DNA of 64,000 nucleotides, taken from positions 88,170 through 152,169 of the forward strand of contig NZ_VKHQ01000001.1 of the NCBI RefSeq assembly GCF_009792795.1, given 5' to 3'. The position numbers were made by a program, and so were the translations under genes. Below the pieces are notes generated by a model. The model saw only the letters and a list, made by a program, of their open reading frames with translations, ran no database searches and was not told where the DNA came from. Of the stretch, positions 49,065 to 59,172 are shown in pieces; the first letter of the stretch is position 1, and every line of letters starts with the position of its first letter. The stretch is from Cognatiluteimonas profundi. Its GTDB lineage: Bacteria; Pseudomonadota; Gammaproteobacteria; Xanthomonadales; Xanthomonadaceae.

Positions 49065-51194
49065 ATGCGACCGATGAAAGACAAATCCTCGCGCAGGCAA
49101 CCCCCGTCACCAGCCACTGAACCCACGGATTCGGACCCGCTGCGCGATCCGGCGCTGTACTTCAACCGCGAACTGTCGCAGTTGGACTTCAATTTCCGCG
49201 TGCTGGCGCAGGCGCAGGACGCTGGCGTCCCGTTGCTGGAACGGCTGCGCTACCTGTGCATCTCGTGCACCAACCTGGACGAATTCTTCGAGATCCGGGC
49301 GGCGACCGTGCGCCATGCGCAGGACTTCAACATGCCGGTTGCCGCGGACGGGATGCCGCCGGCCACGGTGCTCAAGCGCATCCACGATCGCGCCGCCGAA
49401 CTGGTGGCGGCGCAGTACCGCTGCTGGAACGACGACCTGCGCCCATCGCTCAATGCCGCCGGCGTCCGCGTGCTGGGTCGCGACAGCTGGAATGCCAAGC
49501 AGACGCGCTGGCTGCGCGCCTATTTCCGCGACGAGATCATGCCGGTGCTGTCGCCGCTGGGGCTGGATCCCGCGCACCCGTTCCCGCAGATCCTCAACAA
49601 GTCCCTCAACATCGTCGTGGTGCTGAAGGGCAAGGATGCGTTCGGCCGCGCAGGGCACCTGGCGATCGTGCGCGCGCCGCGTTCGCTGCCGCGCATCATC
49701 CAGCTGCCGCCGAAGGTGTCCGGTGGCGAAGACGACTTCGTGTTCCTGTCATCGGTGCTGTCGGCGTTCGTCGACGAGCTGTTCCCGGGCATGGAGGTCA
49801 AGGGCGCGTACCAGTTCCGCGTCACCCGCAATTCCGAATTGATCGTCGACGAGGAGGAAGTCGAGAACCTCGCGCTCGCCCTGCGCGACGAGCTCATCGG
49901 CCGTGGCTACCTGCGCGCGATGCGGCTGGAGATCGCCGGCAACTGCCCCAAGCCCATCGTGCGCACGCTGCTGCAGAATTTCGAGCTGCCCGACAACGCC
50001 GTGTATCGCATCGACGGCCCGGTCAACCTCAGCCGGGTCGTGCAGGTCTACGACCTGGTGCAGCGGCCGGAACTGAAGTACCCGGCGTTCCAGCCACGCA
50101 GCCTGCGCAATACCGATGTCATCTTCGATCGCATCAACGACGGCGACATCCTGCTGCACCACCCCTACGACGCGTTCACCCCGGTGCTGGAGCTGATCCG
50201 CCAGTCGGCCGAGGATCCCAACGTGCTGGCGATCAAGCAGACGCTGTATCGCACCGGGCGCGAGTCGCAGATCGTCGAGCACCTCGTGCAGGCCGCGCGC
50301 AACGGCAAGGACGTGACCGTCGTCGTCGAGTTGCGCGCGCGTTTCGACGAGGAAGCCAACCTGGGGTTTGCCGACCGCCTGCAACAGGCCGGCGTGCAGG
50401 TCGTCTATGGCGTCGTCGGCTACAAGACGCACGCCAAGATGCTGCTGATCGTGCGCCGCGAGGGCCGCAAGCTGCGGCGCTATGTCCACCTGGGAACCGG
50501 CAACTACCACGCCGGGACCGCGCGCACCTATACCGACCTGGGATTGATCACGGCCGATCCTGACATCGGCAGCGACGTCCACCAGATCTTCCAGCAGCTC
50601 TCCGGCATGGCGCCGGCGATCAAGCTGCGCAGGCTGCTGCAATCGCCGTTCACGCTGCACGCGGGCGTTCTGCACAAGATCGAGCGCGAAGCCCGGCATG
50701 CGCGCGAAGGCAAGCCCGCGCGCGTGGTCGCCAAGATGAACGCCCTCAACGAACCGCAGGTCATCCGCGCGCTGTACGCCGCCTCCCAATCCGGCGTGCA
50801 GATCGACCTGATCGTGCGCGGCGCGTGCACCTTGCGACCGGGCGTGCCGGGTGTGTCGGAAACCATCCGCGTGCGCTCGATCGTCGGCCGCTTCCTCGAG
50901 CACAGCCGGGTGTACTGGTTCCAGAACGACGACGCGCCGGAGCTGTATTGCGCGAGTGCGGACTGGCTCGAACGCAACCTGCTGCGTCGCGTGGAAACCT
51001 GTTTCCCCATCCTGGAGCCGGAGCTGGCGGCGCGCGTCAAGGAAGAGGCCCTGGACAACAACCTACTGGACAACCTCAACGCCTGGGAGCTGCAACCCAG
51101 CGGCGTGTATGCGCGGCTGCATCCAGGCGACGACGCGATGCCGCATTCGGCGCAGACATCGCTGCTGGCCAAGCTCTGCGGGGCCTCGTCATGA
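49065..51194 (+). CDS. ppk: Polyphosphate kinase 1
   Basis: 709 residues. Starts MRPMKDKSSRRQ with an alternative ATG nine bases later. PPK1 features: FNRELSQLDFNFRVL, TNLDEFFEIRAATV, AIKQTLYRTGRES, GYKTHAKMLLIVRREG (autophosphorylated histidine) and YVHLGTGNYHAGTARTYTDL. It polymerises ATP phosphates to polyphosphate. It ends overlapping ppx (ATGA), so synthesis and breakdown enzymes are coupled, downstream of phoBR. Confidence 0.97.
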   Translation: MRPMKDKSSRRQPPSPATEPTDSDPLRDPALYFNRELSQLDFNFRVLAQAQDAGVPLLERLRYLCISCTNLDEFFEIRAATVRHAQDFNMPVAADGMPPATVLKRIHDRAAELVAAQYRCWNDDLRPSLNAAGVRVLGRDSWNAKQTRWLRAYFRDEIMPVLSPLGLDPAHPFPQILNKSLNIVVVLKGKDAFGRAGHLAIVRAPRSLPRIIQLPPKVSGGEDDFVFLSSVLSAFVDELFPGMEVKGAYQFRVTRNSELIVDEEEVENLALALRDELIGRGYLRAMRLEIAGNCPKPIVRTLLQNFELPDNAVYRIDGPVNLSRVVQVYDLVQRPELKYPAFQPRSLRNTDVIFDRINDGDILLHHPYDAFTPVLELIRQSAEDPNVLAIKQTLYRTGRESQIVEHLVQAARNGKDVTVVVELRARFDEEANLGFADRLQQAGVQVVYGVVGYKTHAKMLLIVRREGRKLRRYVHLGTGNYHAGTARTYTDLGLITADPDIGSDVHQIFQQLSGMAPAIKLRRLLQSPFTLHAGVLHKIEREARHAREGKPARVVAKMNALNEPQVIRALYAASQSGVQIDLIVRGACTLRPGVPGVSETIRVRSIVGRFLEHSRVYWFQNDDAPELYCASADWLERNLLRRVETCFPILEPELAARVKEEALDNNLLDNLNAWELQPSGVYARLHPGDDAMPHSAQTSLLAKLCGASS

Positions 51195-52744
51195 ACGACA
51201 CCCACCTGTTCGCGCCATCGACGGCGCTGCCACTGCAGGACGGCGACCTGCTGGCCGCGATCGACCTGGGATCCAACAGCTTCCACATGGTGGTGTCGCG
51301 TTACGTGCTCGGGCAGCTGCGCGTGGTCGATCGCCTGCGCGAAATGGTCCGCCTGGCCGAAGGCCTGGACAGCAGGCGCGAACTCAAGCCGGAGGTCCGC
51401 CAGCGCGCGCTGGAGTGCCTGTCGCGTTTCGGCCAGCGCCTGCGCGACATCCCGCCACAACGCGTGCGCGCCATCGCCACCAATACCGTGCGCCAGCTCG
51501 CGGCGCCGCAATCGTTCCTGGTTCCGGCGGAAACGGCGCTCGGACACACGATCGAAGTCGTCTCCGGCCGCGAGGAAGCCCGCCTGGTCTATCTTGGAGT
51601 CGCCCATGCACAGCCGCCCAGGCCCGACGACCTGCGGCTGGTGATCGACATCGGCGGCGGCTCCACCGAATGCATCATCGGCCGCGGCTTCGACGCGCTG
51701 GAGCGCGAAAGCCTGCAGGCCGGATGCGTTGCCAGCACCCGCCGTTTCTTCGCCGACGGCAAGCTGTCCAACAAGCGGTGGAAGGAAGCGCTCACCGAGG
51801 TCACCGCGGAATTCCAGCAGTTCGCCGGCGTCTACCGGCACCTGGGCTGGGACGAAGCGCTGGGGTCATCGGGCACCAACAAGGCGATCGCCGCCATCTG
51901 CCTGGCGATGAAATTGACCAAGGGCGAGATCACCGCCGACGCCCTGGCGCAGGTGCGCGAACGCCTGCTGATGGCCGGGCGCATCGACGCGATCGACCTG
52001 CCCGCGTTGTCGGCCGAGCGCAAGCCGATCATCGCCGGCGGGCTGCTGGTGCTGGAATCCGCCTTCACCGCATTGGGCTTGCAGCGCATGGGCGTCAGCA
52101 AAGCGGCGCTGCGCGAAGGCGTGCTGCACGACATGGTGGGACGCGGCAGCGGCGCCGACCCGCGCGATGCCTCGGTGCATGCGCTGATGCAGCGCTACGG
52201 CATCGACGCCGCGCAGGCCGCGCGCGTCGAGGCGACGGCGATGATGCTGTTCGACCGGGTGGAGCGCGCATGGCAGCTGGATCGTGACGATCGCCTGCTG
52301 CTGTCCTGGGCGGCGCGCCTGCACGAACTCGGCCTTGCCATCGCCCACAGCCAATATCACGTGCATGGTGCGTACATCCTGGAACATTCGGACATCGCCG
52401 GATTCTCGCAACAGGCGCAGCGCGCGCTGGCGGCACTGGTGCGCACGCATCGCCGTGGCATCCCCAAGTCGGCCTTCGCCGCGCTGCCGGACCGCATGCA
52501 GCTCCCGGCCCGTCGCACGGCGGCGCTGCTGCGGCTGGCGGTGCTGTTCCGACGCTCGCACGAAGCCGACGGCGAACCCGACATGCGCCTGGTCGCCGAC
52601 GGCGATGCCCTGTCGTTGTCGCTGCCGCAGCGCTGGCTCGACGCAAGGCCGCTGCTCGCCAGCGACCTTGCCACCGAAATCCGGGAACTGCCGGCCCTCG
52701 GCATCCACTTGTCGCTCGACACCCAGGTGCCGGTGACGGCCTGA
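51191..52744 (+). CDS. ppx: Exopolyphosphatase / pppGpp phosphatase
   Basis: 517 residues. Two ASKHA nucleotide-binding signatures: LLAAIDLGSNSFHMVVSRY and LVIDIGGGSTECIIG. The phrase AIATNTVRQLAAPQSF is typical, and the C-terminal HD-like region includes AARLHELGLAIAHSQYHVHG. It hydrolyses terminal phosphates of polyphosphate and probably pppGpp. Coupled to ppk. Confidence 0.96.
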   Translation: MNDTHLFAPSTALPLQDGDLLAAIDLGSNSFHMVVSRYVLGQLRVVDRLREMVRLAEGLDSRRELKPEVRQRALECLSRFGQRLRDIPPQRVRAIATNTVRQLAAPQSFLVPAETALGHTIEVVSGREEARLVYLGVAHAQPPRPDDLRLVIDIGGGSTECIIGRGFDALERESLQAGCVASTRRFFADGKLSNKRWKEALTEVTAEFQQFAGVYRHLGWDEALGSSGTNKAIAAICLAMKLTKGEITADALAQVRERLLMAGRIDAIDLPALSAERKPIIAGGLLVLESAFTALGLQRMGVSKAALREGVLHDMVGRGSGADPRDASVHALMQRYGIDAAQAARVEATAMMLFDRVERAWQLDRDDRLLLSWAARLHELGLAIAHSQYHVHGAYILEHSDIAGFSQQAQRALAALVRTHRRGIPKSAFAALPDRMQLPARRTAALLRLAVLFRRSHEADGEPDMRLVADGDALSLSLPQRWLDARPLLASDLATEIRELPALGIHLSLDTQVPVTA

Positions 52745-52826
52745 CCGCGCGATTGCATCCCGGGCTGCACTGCAGCCTTCGCAGCCCGTGCTGGAATGCC
52801 GGCGCCGGCGCACCGACAATGCAGCG

Positions 52827-53681
52827 ATGAACTACCGGCACGCCTTCCACGCAGGCAACCACGCCGACGTGCTCAAGCACGTCGTGCTGCTCGCCCTGTG
52901 CGACGCGCTGGTGCGCAAACCGGCGCCGGTGTTCGCACTGGACACCCACGCCGGCCGCGGGCTGTACGCACTGGATTCGGACCCGGCGCTGCGCACCGGC
53001 GAGGCCTCCGAAGGCATCGACCGCGTGCTCGCGGCGCCAGTGGACGATCCGTCGATCCAGCGCTACGTCGCCGCCATCCACGCCTGCCGCACCCAGCACG
53101 GCGCGCACGCCTATCCCGGATCGCCCTGGCTGCTCGCGCATGCGCTGCGCGCAAGCGACCGCATCGCCTGTTGCGAGCTGCAACCCGACGAAGCCGCCGC
53201 ACTCAAGGCGAACATGGCCGGTGATCGCCGCATCGCCGTGCACCAGCGCGACGGCTACGCGGCGATGAAGGCGCTGCTGCCGCCAGTGGTTGGCGGACAA
53301 CGCTTCGCGCGTGGACTGGTGCTGGTCGACCCGCCCTACGAGGCGCAGCTGGAGGAATTCGCCAGCGTGTTCGCCGCGCTACGCGATGGCATGGACCGCT
53401 GGCCGCAGGCGACCTGCATGCTCTGGTATCCGATCAAGCAGCGTCGCAGCCTGCAGCCGTTCTACCGCAGCGCCGCGACCCTGCCGGCGAAATCCGTGTT
53501 GATCGCCGAACTACTGGTGCGGCCGGACGACTCGCCGCTGCGAATGAACGGCAGCGGCCTGTTGCTGCTCAATCCGCCTTACCAGTTCGAGGCAAGCCTG
53601 GCCACGACGCTGCGCGCGCTGGCGGCGATGCTGGACGGCGGCGCCCCGGCGCCACGGGTCGAGATGCTGCGTGCGGGCTAG
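52827..53681 (+). CDS. rlmJ: 23S rRNA (adenine2030-N6)-methyltransferase RlmJ
   Basis: 284 residues from the ATG at 52827; a longer open frame begins 39 bases earlier. The N terminus MNYRHAFHAGNHADVLKH is diagnostic. Motif I lies in FALDTHAGRGLYAL, and the catalytic motif IV is LVLVDPPYEAQ. LLLLNPPYQFE follows near the C terminus. RlmJ modifies A2030 of 23S rRNA. Confidence 0.96.
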   Translation: MNYRHAFHAGNHADVLKHVVLLALCDALVRKPAPVFALDTHAGRGLYALDSDPALRTGEASEGIDRVLAAPVDDPSIQRYVAAIHACRTQHGAHAYPGSPWLLAHALRASDRIACCELQPDEAAALKANMAGDRRIAVHQRDGYAAMKALLPPVVGGQRFARGLVLVDPPYEAQLEEFASVFAALRDGMDRWPQATCMLWYPIKQRRSLQPFYRSAATLPAKSVLIAELLVRPDDSPLRMNGSGLLLLNPPYQFEASLATTLRALAAMLDGGAPAPRVEMLRAG

Positions 53682-53722
53682 ACATTTCGTGGCGGCGACG
53701 GCTTTCCCAGTGGACGGCCCGG

Positions 53723-54637
53723 TCAGATCCCGGCCTTGATGTCCGGCTCGAAGAAGCTCCAGCGCACGTCCGGGAATTCCTCCTTCAACGCCCGCTCGAC
53801 CGTGTTGATCTGCACGGCCAGCGCGCGGGCGCTCTGCTCCTCGCTCATCTCCGCCTGCACCGACACCAGCATGTCGTTGCCCAGCTGCAGGGTGATCAGG
53901 CTGATCACGTTGCCGATCTCGGGACGATCGTCGAGGAACCTGCGCATCTGCGCCTGCACCGCCGGGTCCACGCTCTGGCCAATGAGCATCGCCTTGATCT
54001 CGATGGCGACGAACACCGCGACGACGATCAGCAAGGCGCCGATCGCCAGCGTGCCGAGCGCGTCCCACATCGGGTTGCCGGTCACCACGGTAGCCAGCAC
54101 CGCAACGAGGGCGACGCTCAGGCCAGCCATCGCCGCGAGGTCCTCGCCGACGATCACGACCAGTTCGGCCTGCCTGCTTTGCCGGAACCAGAGCCACAGG
54201 CTGCGCCCGCGCCGCTCGATGGCCGCTTCCTGCAGCGCGGCGCGGGTCGAAAAGGCTTCGGCGACGATACCGAAGGCCAGCACGCCCACGGCCCATCCCC
54301 ACTTCCGGAGAGGTTCGGGGTTGTGCAATTTGTGCCAGCCCTCGTACAGCGAAAACATCCCGCCGACGGTGAACAACATGACCGCCACCAGGAACGACCA
54401 GAAGTAGATCGCCTTGCCATGCCCCAGCGGATAATCCGGCGATGCCGGCCGGCGGGCCTGTTTCATCCCCAGCAACAGCAGCAGCTGGTTGCCGCAATCG
54501 GCCAGCGAATGCACGGTTTCGGCCAGCATCGCGCTGGACCCGGTGAAGAAGGCGGCCACCCCCTTGGCACCGGCGATGGACAGGTTCGCGCCGAGGGCGA
54601 AGAGGATTGCGCGGGTCGATTCGCCTTTGCCGGCCAT
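53723..54637 (-). CDS. Cation diffusion facilitator transporter
   Basis: 304 residues with about six membrane helices (AILFALGANLSIAGAKGVAAF, IYFWSFLVAVMLFTVGGMF). The metal-binding motif is AETVHSLADCGNQLLLLLG, where the usual Thr after HSLAD is Cys, and the second site includes IVGEDLAAMAGL. A C-terminal cytoplasmic domain follows the last helix. Members export Zn, Fe, Mn or Co with proton exchange; the metal is not predictable here. Confidence 0.9.
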   Translation of the reverse strand: MAGKGESTRAILFALGANLSIAGAKGVAAFFTGSSAMLAETVHSLADCGNQLLLLLGMKQARRPASPDYPLGHGKAIYFWSFLVAVMLFTVGGMFSLYEGWHKLHNPEPLRKWGWAVGVLAFGIVAEAFSTRAALQEAAIERRGRSLWLWFRQSRQAELVVIVGEDLAAMAGLSVALVAVLATVVTGNPMWDALGTLAIGALLIVVAVFVAIEIKAMLIGQSVDPAVQAQMRRFLDDRPEIGNVISLITLQLGNDMLVSVQAEMSEEQSARALAVQINTVERALKEEFPDVRWSFFEPDIKAGI

Positions 54638-54766
54638 GAAAGTCCTGTCAAGGAAATGGAAAATTTCCGTTCACCGATCGATATCGGCTGCGGGCGCGGA
54701 GTCTAGCAAAGCGACCTCGATCACAAATGTGAGTAGCGCTTCACCTGCGCCATGCGAGGATCGGGC

Positions 54767-55315
54767 ATGGCCGCCAGAAACCGACTCCCGCCGTGGCACG
54801 AGATGCAGCACCTGTCCAATGGTCGCGACGTGCTGATCCGCCCCATCCGACCCGATGACGCGCAGCCGCTGCGCGCGGCATTCCCGCTGCTCGAGCCTGA
54901 CGAAGTGCGCGTGCGCATGCAATCGTCGCTGCCGGAATTGTCGGCGGAAATGGCCGACAAGCTGTCGCGACCGGATCCGCGCAGCGAGTTCGCGATTGTC
55001 GTCACCGAACCCTTGCCGCCGGGTGAAGCCATGGTCGGCGCCGTTGCGCGGGCGACCATCGTGCCGGGCGGACGCGACGTCGAATTCGCCATCCTGGTCA
55101 GTCGTTTCATCGGTGGCATGGGCCTGGGCCGGCACCTGATGCGGCGACTCGTGCGCTGGGCGCGCGGCAAGCAGGTCGATCGCATCTATGGCGACGTGCT
55201 CGCGCAGAACCAGCCGATGCTGTCGCTGGCGCAATCGCTGGGATTCCATAGCGAAGCCTCCAGCGAACCGGGCATGGTCCGGGTCGTGCTGGACCTGCAA
55301 CCCGCCAAGGGCTGA
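54767..55315 (+). CDS. GNAT-family N-acetyltransferase
   Basis: 182 residues from the ATG at 54767, chosen because GAGG lies seven bases before it; an ATG at 54752 is also in frame. The acetyl-CoA loop is RFIGGMGLGRHLMRRLVRWA, preceded by VEFAILV, with the GNAT beta-4 strand. It resembles the C-terminal acetyltransferase part of Pat-like proteins (RPIRPDDAQPLRAAF), but the substrate is unknown. Confidence 0.85.
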   Translation: MAARNRLPPWHEMQHLSNGRDVLIRPIRPDDAQPLRAAFPLLEPDEVRVRMQSSLPELSAEMADKLSRPDPRSEFAIVVTEPLPPGEAMVGAVARATIVPGGRDVEFAILVSRFIGGMGLGRHLMRRLVRWARGKQVDRIYGDVLAQNQPMLSLAQSLGFHSEASSEPGMVRVVLDLQPAKG

Positions 55316-55422
55316 TCGACGCCGGCGACGCGCCGGGGTTGGGTCCTGCGGAATCCGTGGCATCGCCAAGCCTGACGCGCGACAGCCCGGCCGCAATCGC
55401 GCTCAAGTAAACTGCGACACCG

Positions 55423-58400
55423 ATGCGCTGGCAGCAAACGACTGCCGGCGCTGCACTTGTTGAGCCCGTCGATTCCATGCCAAAGCCCCCAGCCGCGTTG
55501 CCCGCATCCACCACGCCGCCATTGCCCAGGGCCGGGCAACAGCGCGTGTACTGGCGCGCGCCGTCGTCGCCATCGGCGCTTGCGTTCCACCTGGGCGCGG
55601 CGGCCAGCACGCACGATGGGCCGCTGCTCGTCATCGCGCGCGACAACCACACCGCGCAACAGATCGAAAGCGACCTGCGCACGCTGCTCACGCGCGAACT
55701 GCCCGCGGGACAGGCGCAATGGCCGCCGATCGTGCACTTCCCGGACTGGGAAACGCTGCCCTACGACCGCTTCAGCCCGCACCCGGACATCGTCAGCCAG
55801 CGACTGGCGGCATTGCACCGCATGCCGACGCTGGATCGCGGCATCGTCGTGGTGCCGGTGCAGACATTGCTGCAGCGACTGGCTCCGCTGCGTCACGTCA
55901 GCGGCGGCAGCTTCGACCTCAAGCTGGGCGACCGGCTCGACCTGGATGCCGAGAAGCGCCGGCTGGAAGGCGCGGGCTATCGCAACGTGCCGCAGGTGCT
56001 CGACCCGGGCGACTTCGCCGTGCGTGGCGGCCTGCTGGACGTTTACCCGATGGGCGCCGAGCAGCCCTTTCGCATCGAGCTGCTGGACGACGAGATCGAC
56101 ACCATCCGCGTGTTCGATCCGGAATCGCAGCGCTCGCTGGAGAAGATCGAAGCGATCCACCTGCTGCCCGGGCGCGAAGTGCCGCTGGACGAGGCATCGC
56201 TCAAGCGCGCACTCGATACGCTGCGCGACCGCTTCGACATCGACACCCGGCGCAGCACGCTGTACCAGGACCTGAAATCCGGCCTGGCGCCCGCGGGAGT
56301 CGAGTACTACCTGCCGTTGTTCTTCCAGTCGACGTCGACACTGTTCGATTACCTCGGCGCCAACACGCTGCCCGTCCTTGGCGAAGGCGCCCTGGAAGCG
56401 GCCGAACACTTCTGGGCCCAGACCGCCGAGCGCTACGAACAGCGCCGCCACGACGTCGAGCGCCCACTGCTTCCGCCCGACGCCCTGTACCTGTCGCCGG
56501 AGGCATTGCGCGAACGACTCAACCAGTCCGCACGCATCGACGTCTGCGGCGACGGCCACCCGCAACGCGAGCGTGCGCAGTCGCTCGGCGACCAGCCGGT
56601 TCCGGCATTGCCGCTGGTCGTGCGCGACCACGCCGGCGCCGAGGCATTGAAGTCATTCGTCGGCAGCTATCCGGGCCGCGTGCTCGTCGCGGCGGATTCC
56701 GCAGGTCGACGCGAGGCGCTGATCGAGATCCTGCACGCGGCGGGACTCAAGCCGGAGGTGTTGCCGAATTTCCAGGGCTTCGCCGGGAGCGGCCCTCATC
56801 CGCCCTCCGGGCACCTTCTCCCGCAGGCGGGAGAAGGGACACCATTGGCGACCTTCGCCATCGCCGTGGCGCCACTGGACGATGGATTTGCGCTGACGGC
56901 GCCCGCGATCGCGGTGCTGACCGAACGCCAGTTGTTTCCCGAACGCGCCAACCAGCCACGCCGGCGCAAGCGCGCCGGTCGCGAACCCGAAGCGATCATC
57001 CGCGACCTGGGCGAGCTGACCGAAGGCGCGCCGATCGTGCACGAGGACCACGGCGTTGGTCGTTATCGCGGCCTGGTGATGCTCGAAGCCGGTGGCATGC
57101 CCGGCGAATACCTGGAGATCGAATACGCCAAGGGCGACCGCCTGTACGTGCCGGTCGCGCAGCTGCACCTGATCAATCGCTACTCGGGCGCGTCGGCCGA
57201 AACCGCGCCGTTGCATTCGCTGGGCGGCGAGCAGTGGTCGAAGGCCAAGAAAAAGGCCGCCGAGAAGGTCCGTGATGTCGCCGCGGAATTGCTGGAGATC
57301 CAGGCCAGGCGACACGCGCGCCAAGGGCTGGCGATCGACGTCGACCGCTCGATGTACGAGCCGTTCGCGGCGACATTTCCGTTCGAAGAAACCGTCGACC
57401 AGCTCAGCGCGATCGAGGCCGTCATCGGCGACCTCGCCTCGTCGCGGCCGATGGACCGCGTGGTCTGCGGCGACGTCGGCTTCGGCAAGACCGAAGTCGC
57501 GGTGCGCGCCGCGTTCGTGGCCGCCGCAGCCGGCAAGCAGGTCGCCGTGCTGGTACCGACCACGCTGCTGGCCGAACAGCACTACCGCAACTTCCGCGAC
57601 CGTTTCGCCGACTGGCCGCTGCGCGTGGAAGTGCTGTCGCGCTTCAAGTCGCCCAAGGAGATCAAGGCGGAGATCGCGAAGATCGCCGATGGCACGCTCG
57701 ACGTCATCGTCGGCACGCACCGGCTGCTGCAGAAGGACGTGCGCTTCAAGGACCTGGGCCTGGTCATCGTTGACGAGGAACAGCGATTCGGCGTGCGACA
57801 GAAGGAAGCACTCAAGGCCCTGCGCGCCAACGTGCACCTGCTGACACTGACCGCGACGCCGATCCCGCGCACGCTCAACATGGCCATGGCCGGCCTGCGC
57901 GACCTCGCCATCATCGCCACGCCGCCCGCGCATCGCCTCGCGGTGCAGACCTTCGTCGTGCCCTGGGACGACGCGCAACTGCGCGAGGCTTTCCAGCGCG
58001 AACTCGCGCGCGGCGGCCAGGTGTACTTCCTGCACAACGATGTGGAGTCCATCGGTCGCATGCAGCGCGAACTGCAGGACCTGGTGCCGGACGCGCGCAT
58101 CGGCATCGCGCATGGGCAGATGCCCGAACGCGAGCTGGAGCGCGTCATGCTCGAGTTCAACAAGCAGCGCTTCAACGTGCTGCTGTGCACGACGATCATC
58201 GAGTCGGGCATCGACATCCCCAACGCCAACACCATCGTGATCAACCGCGCCGACAAGTTCGGCCTGGCCCAGCTGCACCAGCTGCGCGGTCGCGTCGGCC
58301 GCTCGCACCATCGCGCCTATGCCTACCTCGTCGTGCCAGACCAGCGCAGCATCACCAGCGATGCGCGCAAGCGCCTGGACGCCATCGCCTCGATGGACGA

Positions 58401-59022
58401 GCTGGGCGCCGGCTTCACGCTGGCGACGCACGACCTGGAGATCCGCGGCGCCGGCGAATTGCTGGGCGAGGACCAGAGCGGACAGATGGCCGAAGTCGGC
58501 TTCAGCCTCTACACCGAGCTGCTCGAACGCGCGGTGCGCAGCATCCGCCAGGGCAAGCTGCCCGATGCCGACCTGCAGGAATCACGCGGCGCCGAAGTGG
58601 AACTCAACATCCCGTCGCTGATCCCAGACGATTACCTGCCCGACGTGCATACGCGACTCACGCTCTACAAGCGCATCAGCTCGGCGCGCGACAGCAATGC
58701 GCTGCGCGAGCTGCAGGTGGAGATGATCGACCGCTTCGGCCTGTTGCCGGACCCCGCCAAGCATCTGTTCGCCATCGCCGAGCTCAAGCTGCAGGCGACG
58801 CGACTGGGCATCCGCAAGCTGGACCTCGGCCCGGTGAGCGGCCGCTTGCAGTTCGAGAGCAAGCCCAACGTCGATCCGATGACCGTGATCCAGCTGATCC
58901 AGAAGCAGCCGAAGCATTACGCGCTGGATGGCCCCGAGAAACTACGGATCAAGCTGGACCTGCCCGATGCGGCGAGTCGCCTGCAGGCGGCGCGCGGGTT
59001 GTTGGCGTCGCTGGCGAAATAG
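55423..59022 (+). CDS. mfd: Transcription-repair coupling factor Mfd
   Basis: 1199 residues, about 50 longer than E. coli Mfd. N-terminal UvrB-like domain (FPDWETLPYDRFSPHPDIVS, GDFAVRGGLLDVYPMGAEQ), RNA polymerase-interacting domain near residues 530-590 (IVHEDHGVGRYRGLVMLE), then the RecG-like translocase with Walker A GDVGFGKTEVAVRAAF near 683 and DEEQ in LVIVDEEQRFGVRQ near 783, and a C-terminal D7 domain. Residues about 457-473 are encoded by a REP-like palindrome absorbed in frame. The start could also be the ATG at 55477. Mfd removes stalled RNA polymerase and recruits UvrA. Confidence 0.97.
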   Translation: MRWQQTTAGAALVEPVDSMPKPPAALPASTTPPLPRAGQQRVYWRAPSSPSALAFHLGAAASTHDGPLLVIARDNHTAQQIESDLRTLLTRELPAGQAQWPPIVHFPDWETLPYDRFSPHPDIVSQRLAALHRMPTLDRGIVVVPVQTLLQRLAPLRHVSGGSFDLKLGDRLDLDAEKRRLEGAGYRNVPQVLDPGDFAVRGGLLDVYPMGAEQPFRIELLDDEIDTIRVFDPESQRSLEKIEAIHLLPGREVPLDEASLKRALDTLRDRFDIDTRRSTLYQDLKSGLAPAGVEYYLPLFFQSTSTLFDYLGANTLPVLGEGALEAAEHFWAQTAERYEQRRHDVERPLLPPDALYLSPEALRERLNQSARIDVCGDGHPQRERAQSLGDQPVPALPLVVRDHAGAEALKSFVGSYPGRVLVAADSAGRREALIEILHAAGLKPEVLPNFQGFAGSGPHPPSGHLLPQAGEGTPLATFAIAVAPLDDGFALTAPAIAVLTERQLFPERANQPRRRKRAGREPEAIIRDLGELTEGAPIVHEDHGVGRYRGLVMLEAGGMPGEYLEIEYAKGDRLYVPVAQLHLINRYSGASAETAPLHSLGGEQWSKAKKKAAEKVRDVAAELLEIQARRHARQGLAIDVDRSMYEPFAATFPFEETVDQLSAIEAVIGDLASSRPMDRVVCGDVGFGKTEVAVRAAFVAAAAGKQVAVLVPTTLLAEQHYRNFRDRFADWPLRVEVLSRFKSPKEIKAEIAKIADGTLDVIVGTHRLLQKDVRFKDLGLVIVDEEQRFGVRQKEALKALRANVHLLTLTATPIPRTLNMAMAGLRDLAIIATPPAHRLAVQTFVVPWDDAQLREAFQRELARGGQVYFLHNDVESIGRMQRELQDLVPDARIGIAHGQMPERELERVMLEFNKQRFNVLLCTTIIESGIDIPNANTIVINRADKFGLAQLHQLRGRVGRSHHRAYAYLVVPDQRSITSDARKRLDAIASMDELGAGFTLATHDLEIRGAGELLGEDQSGQMAEVGFSLYTELLERAVRSIRQGKLPDADLQESRGAEVELNIPSLIPDDYLPDVHTRLTLYKRISSARDSNALRELQVEMIDRFGLLPDPAKHLFAIAELKLQATRLGIRKLDLGPVSGRLQFESKPNVDPMTVIQLIQKQPKHYALDGPEKLRIKLDLPDAASRLQAARGLLASLAK
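56793..56838. repeat. REP-like palindromic element inside mfd
   Basis: 46 bases that begin CCCTCATCCGCCCTCCGG and contain a perfect 11-bp inverted repeat, CCTTCTCCCGC with loop AG, at 56814-56837. Text of this kind is a frequent intergenic repeat in many proteobacteria (recognised from memory). Here it is read in frame as PHPPSGHLLPQAGEG within Mfd, in a region between domains. Confidence 0.85.
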
Positions 59023-59172
59023 CCCGCAGCGTTTCGATGCAAGCCCGTTAGGATTTTTCCGATTGCATGTGCGGCGCCCATCGTCGACCATGCGCGTCCC
59101 GTCCAGGAAGGACGGGTTCGCGCGGGTGTGGCCCGCCCCGCCGATTCCTCTCGGGCTACCAAGGAGTGGTGC

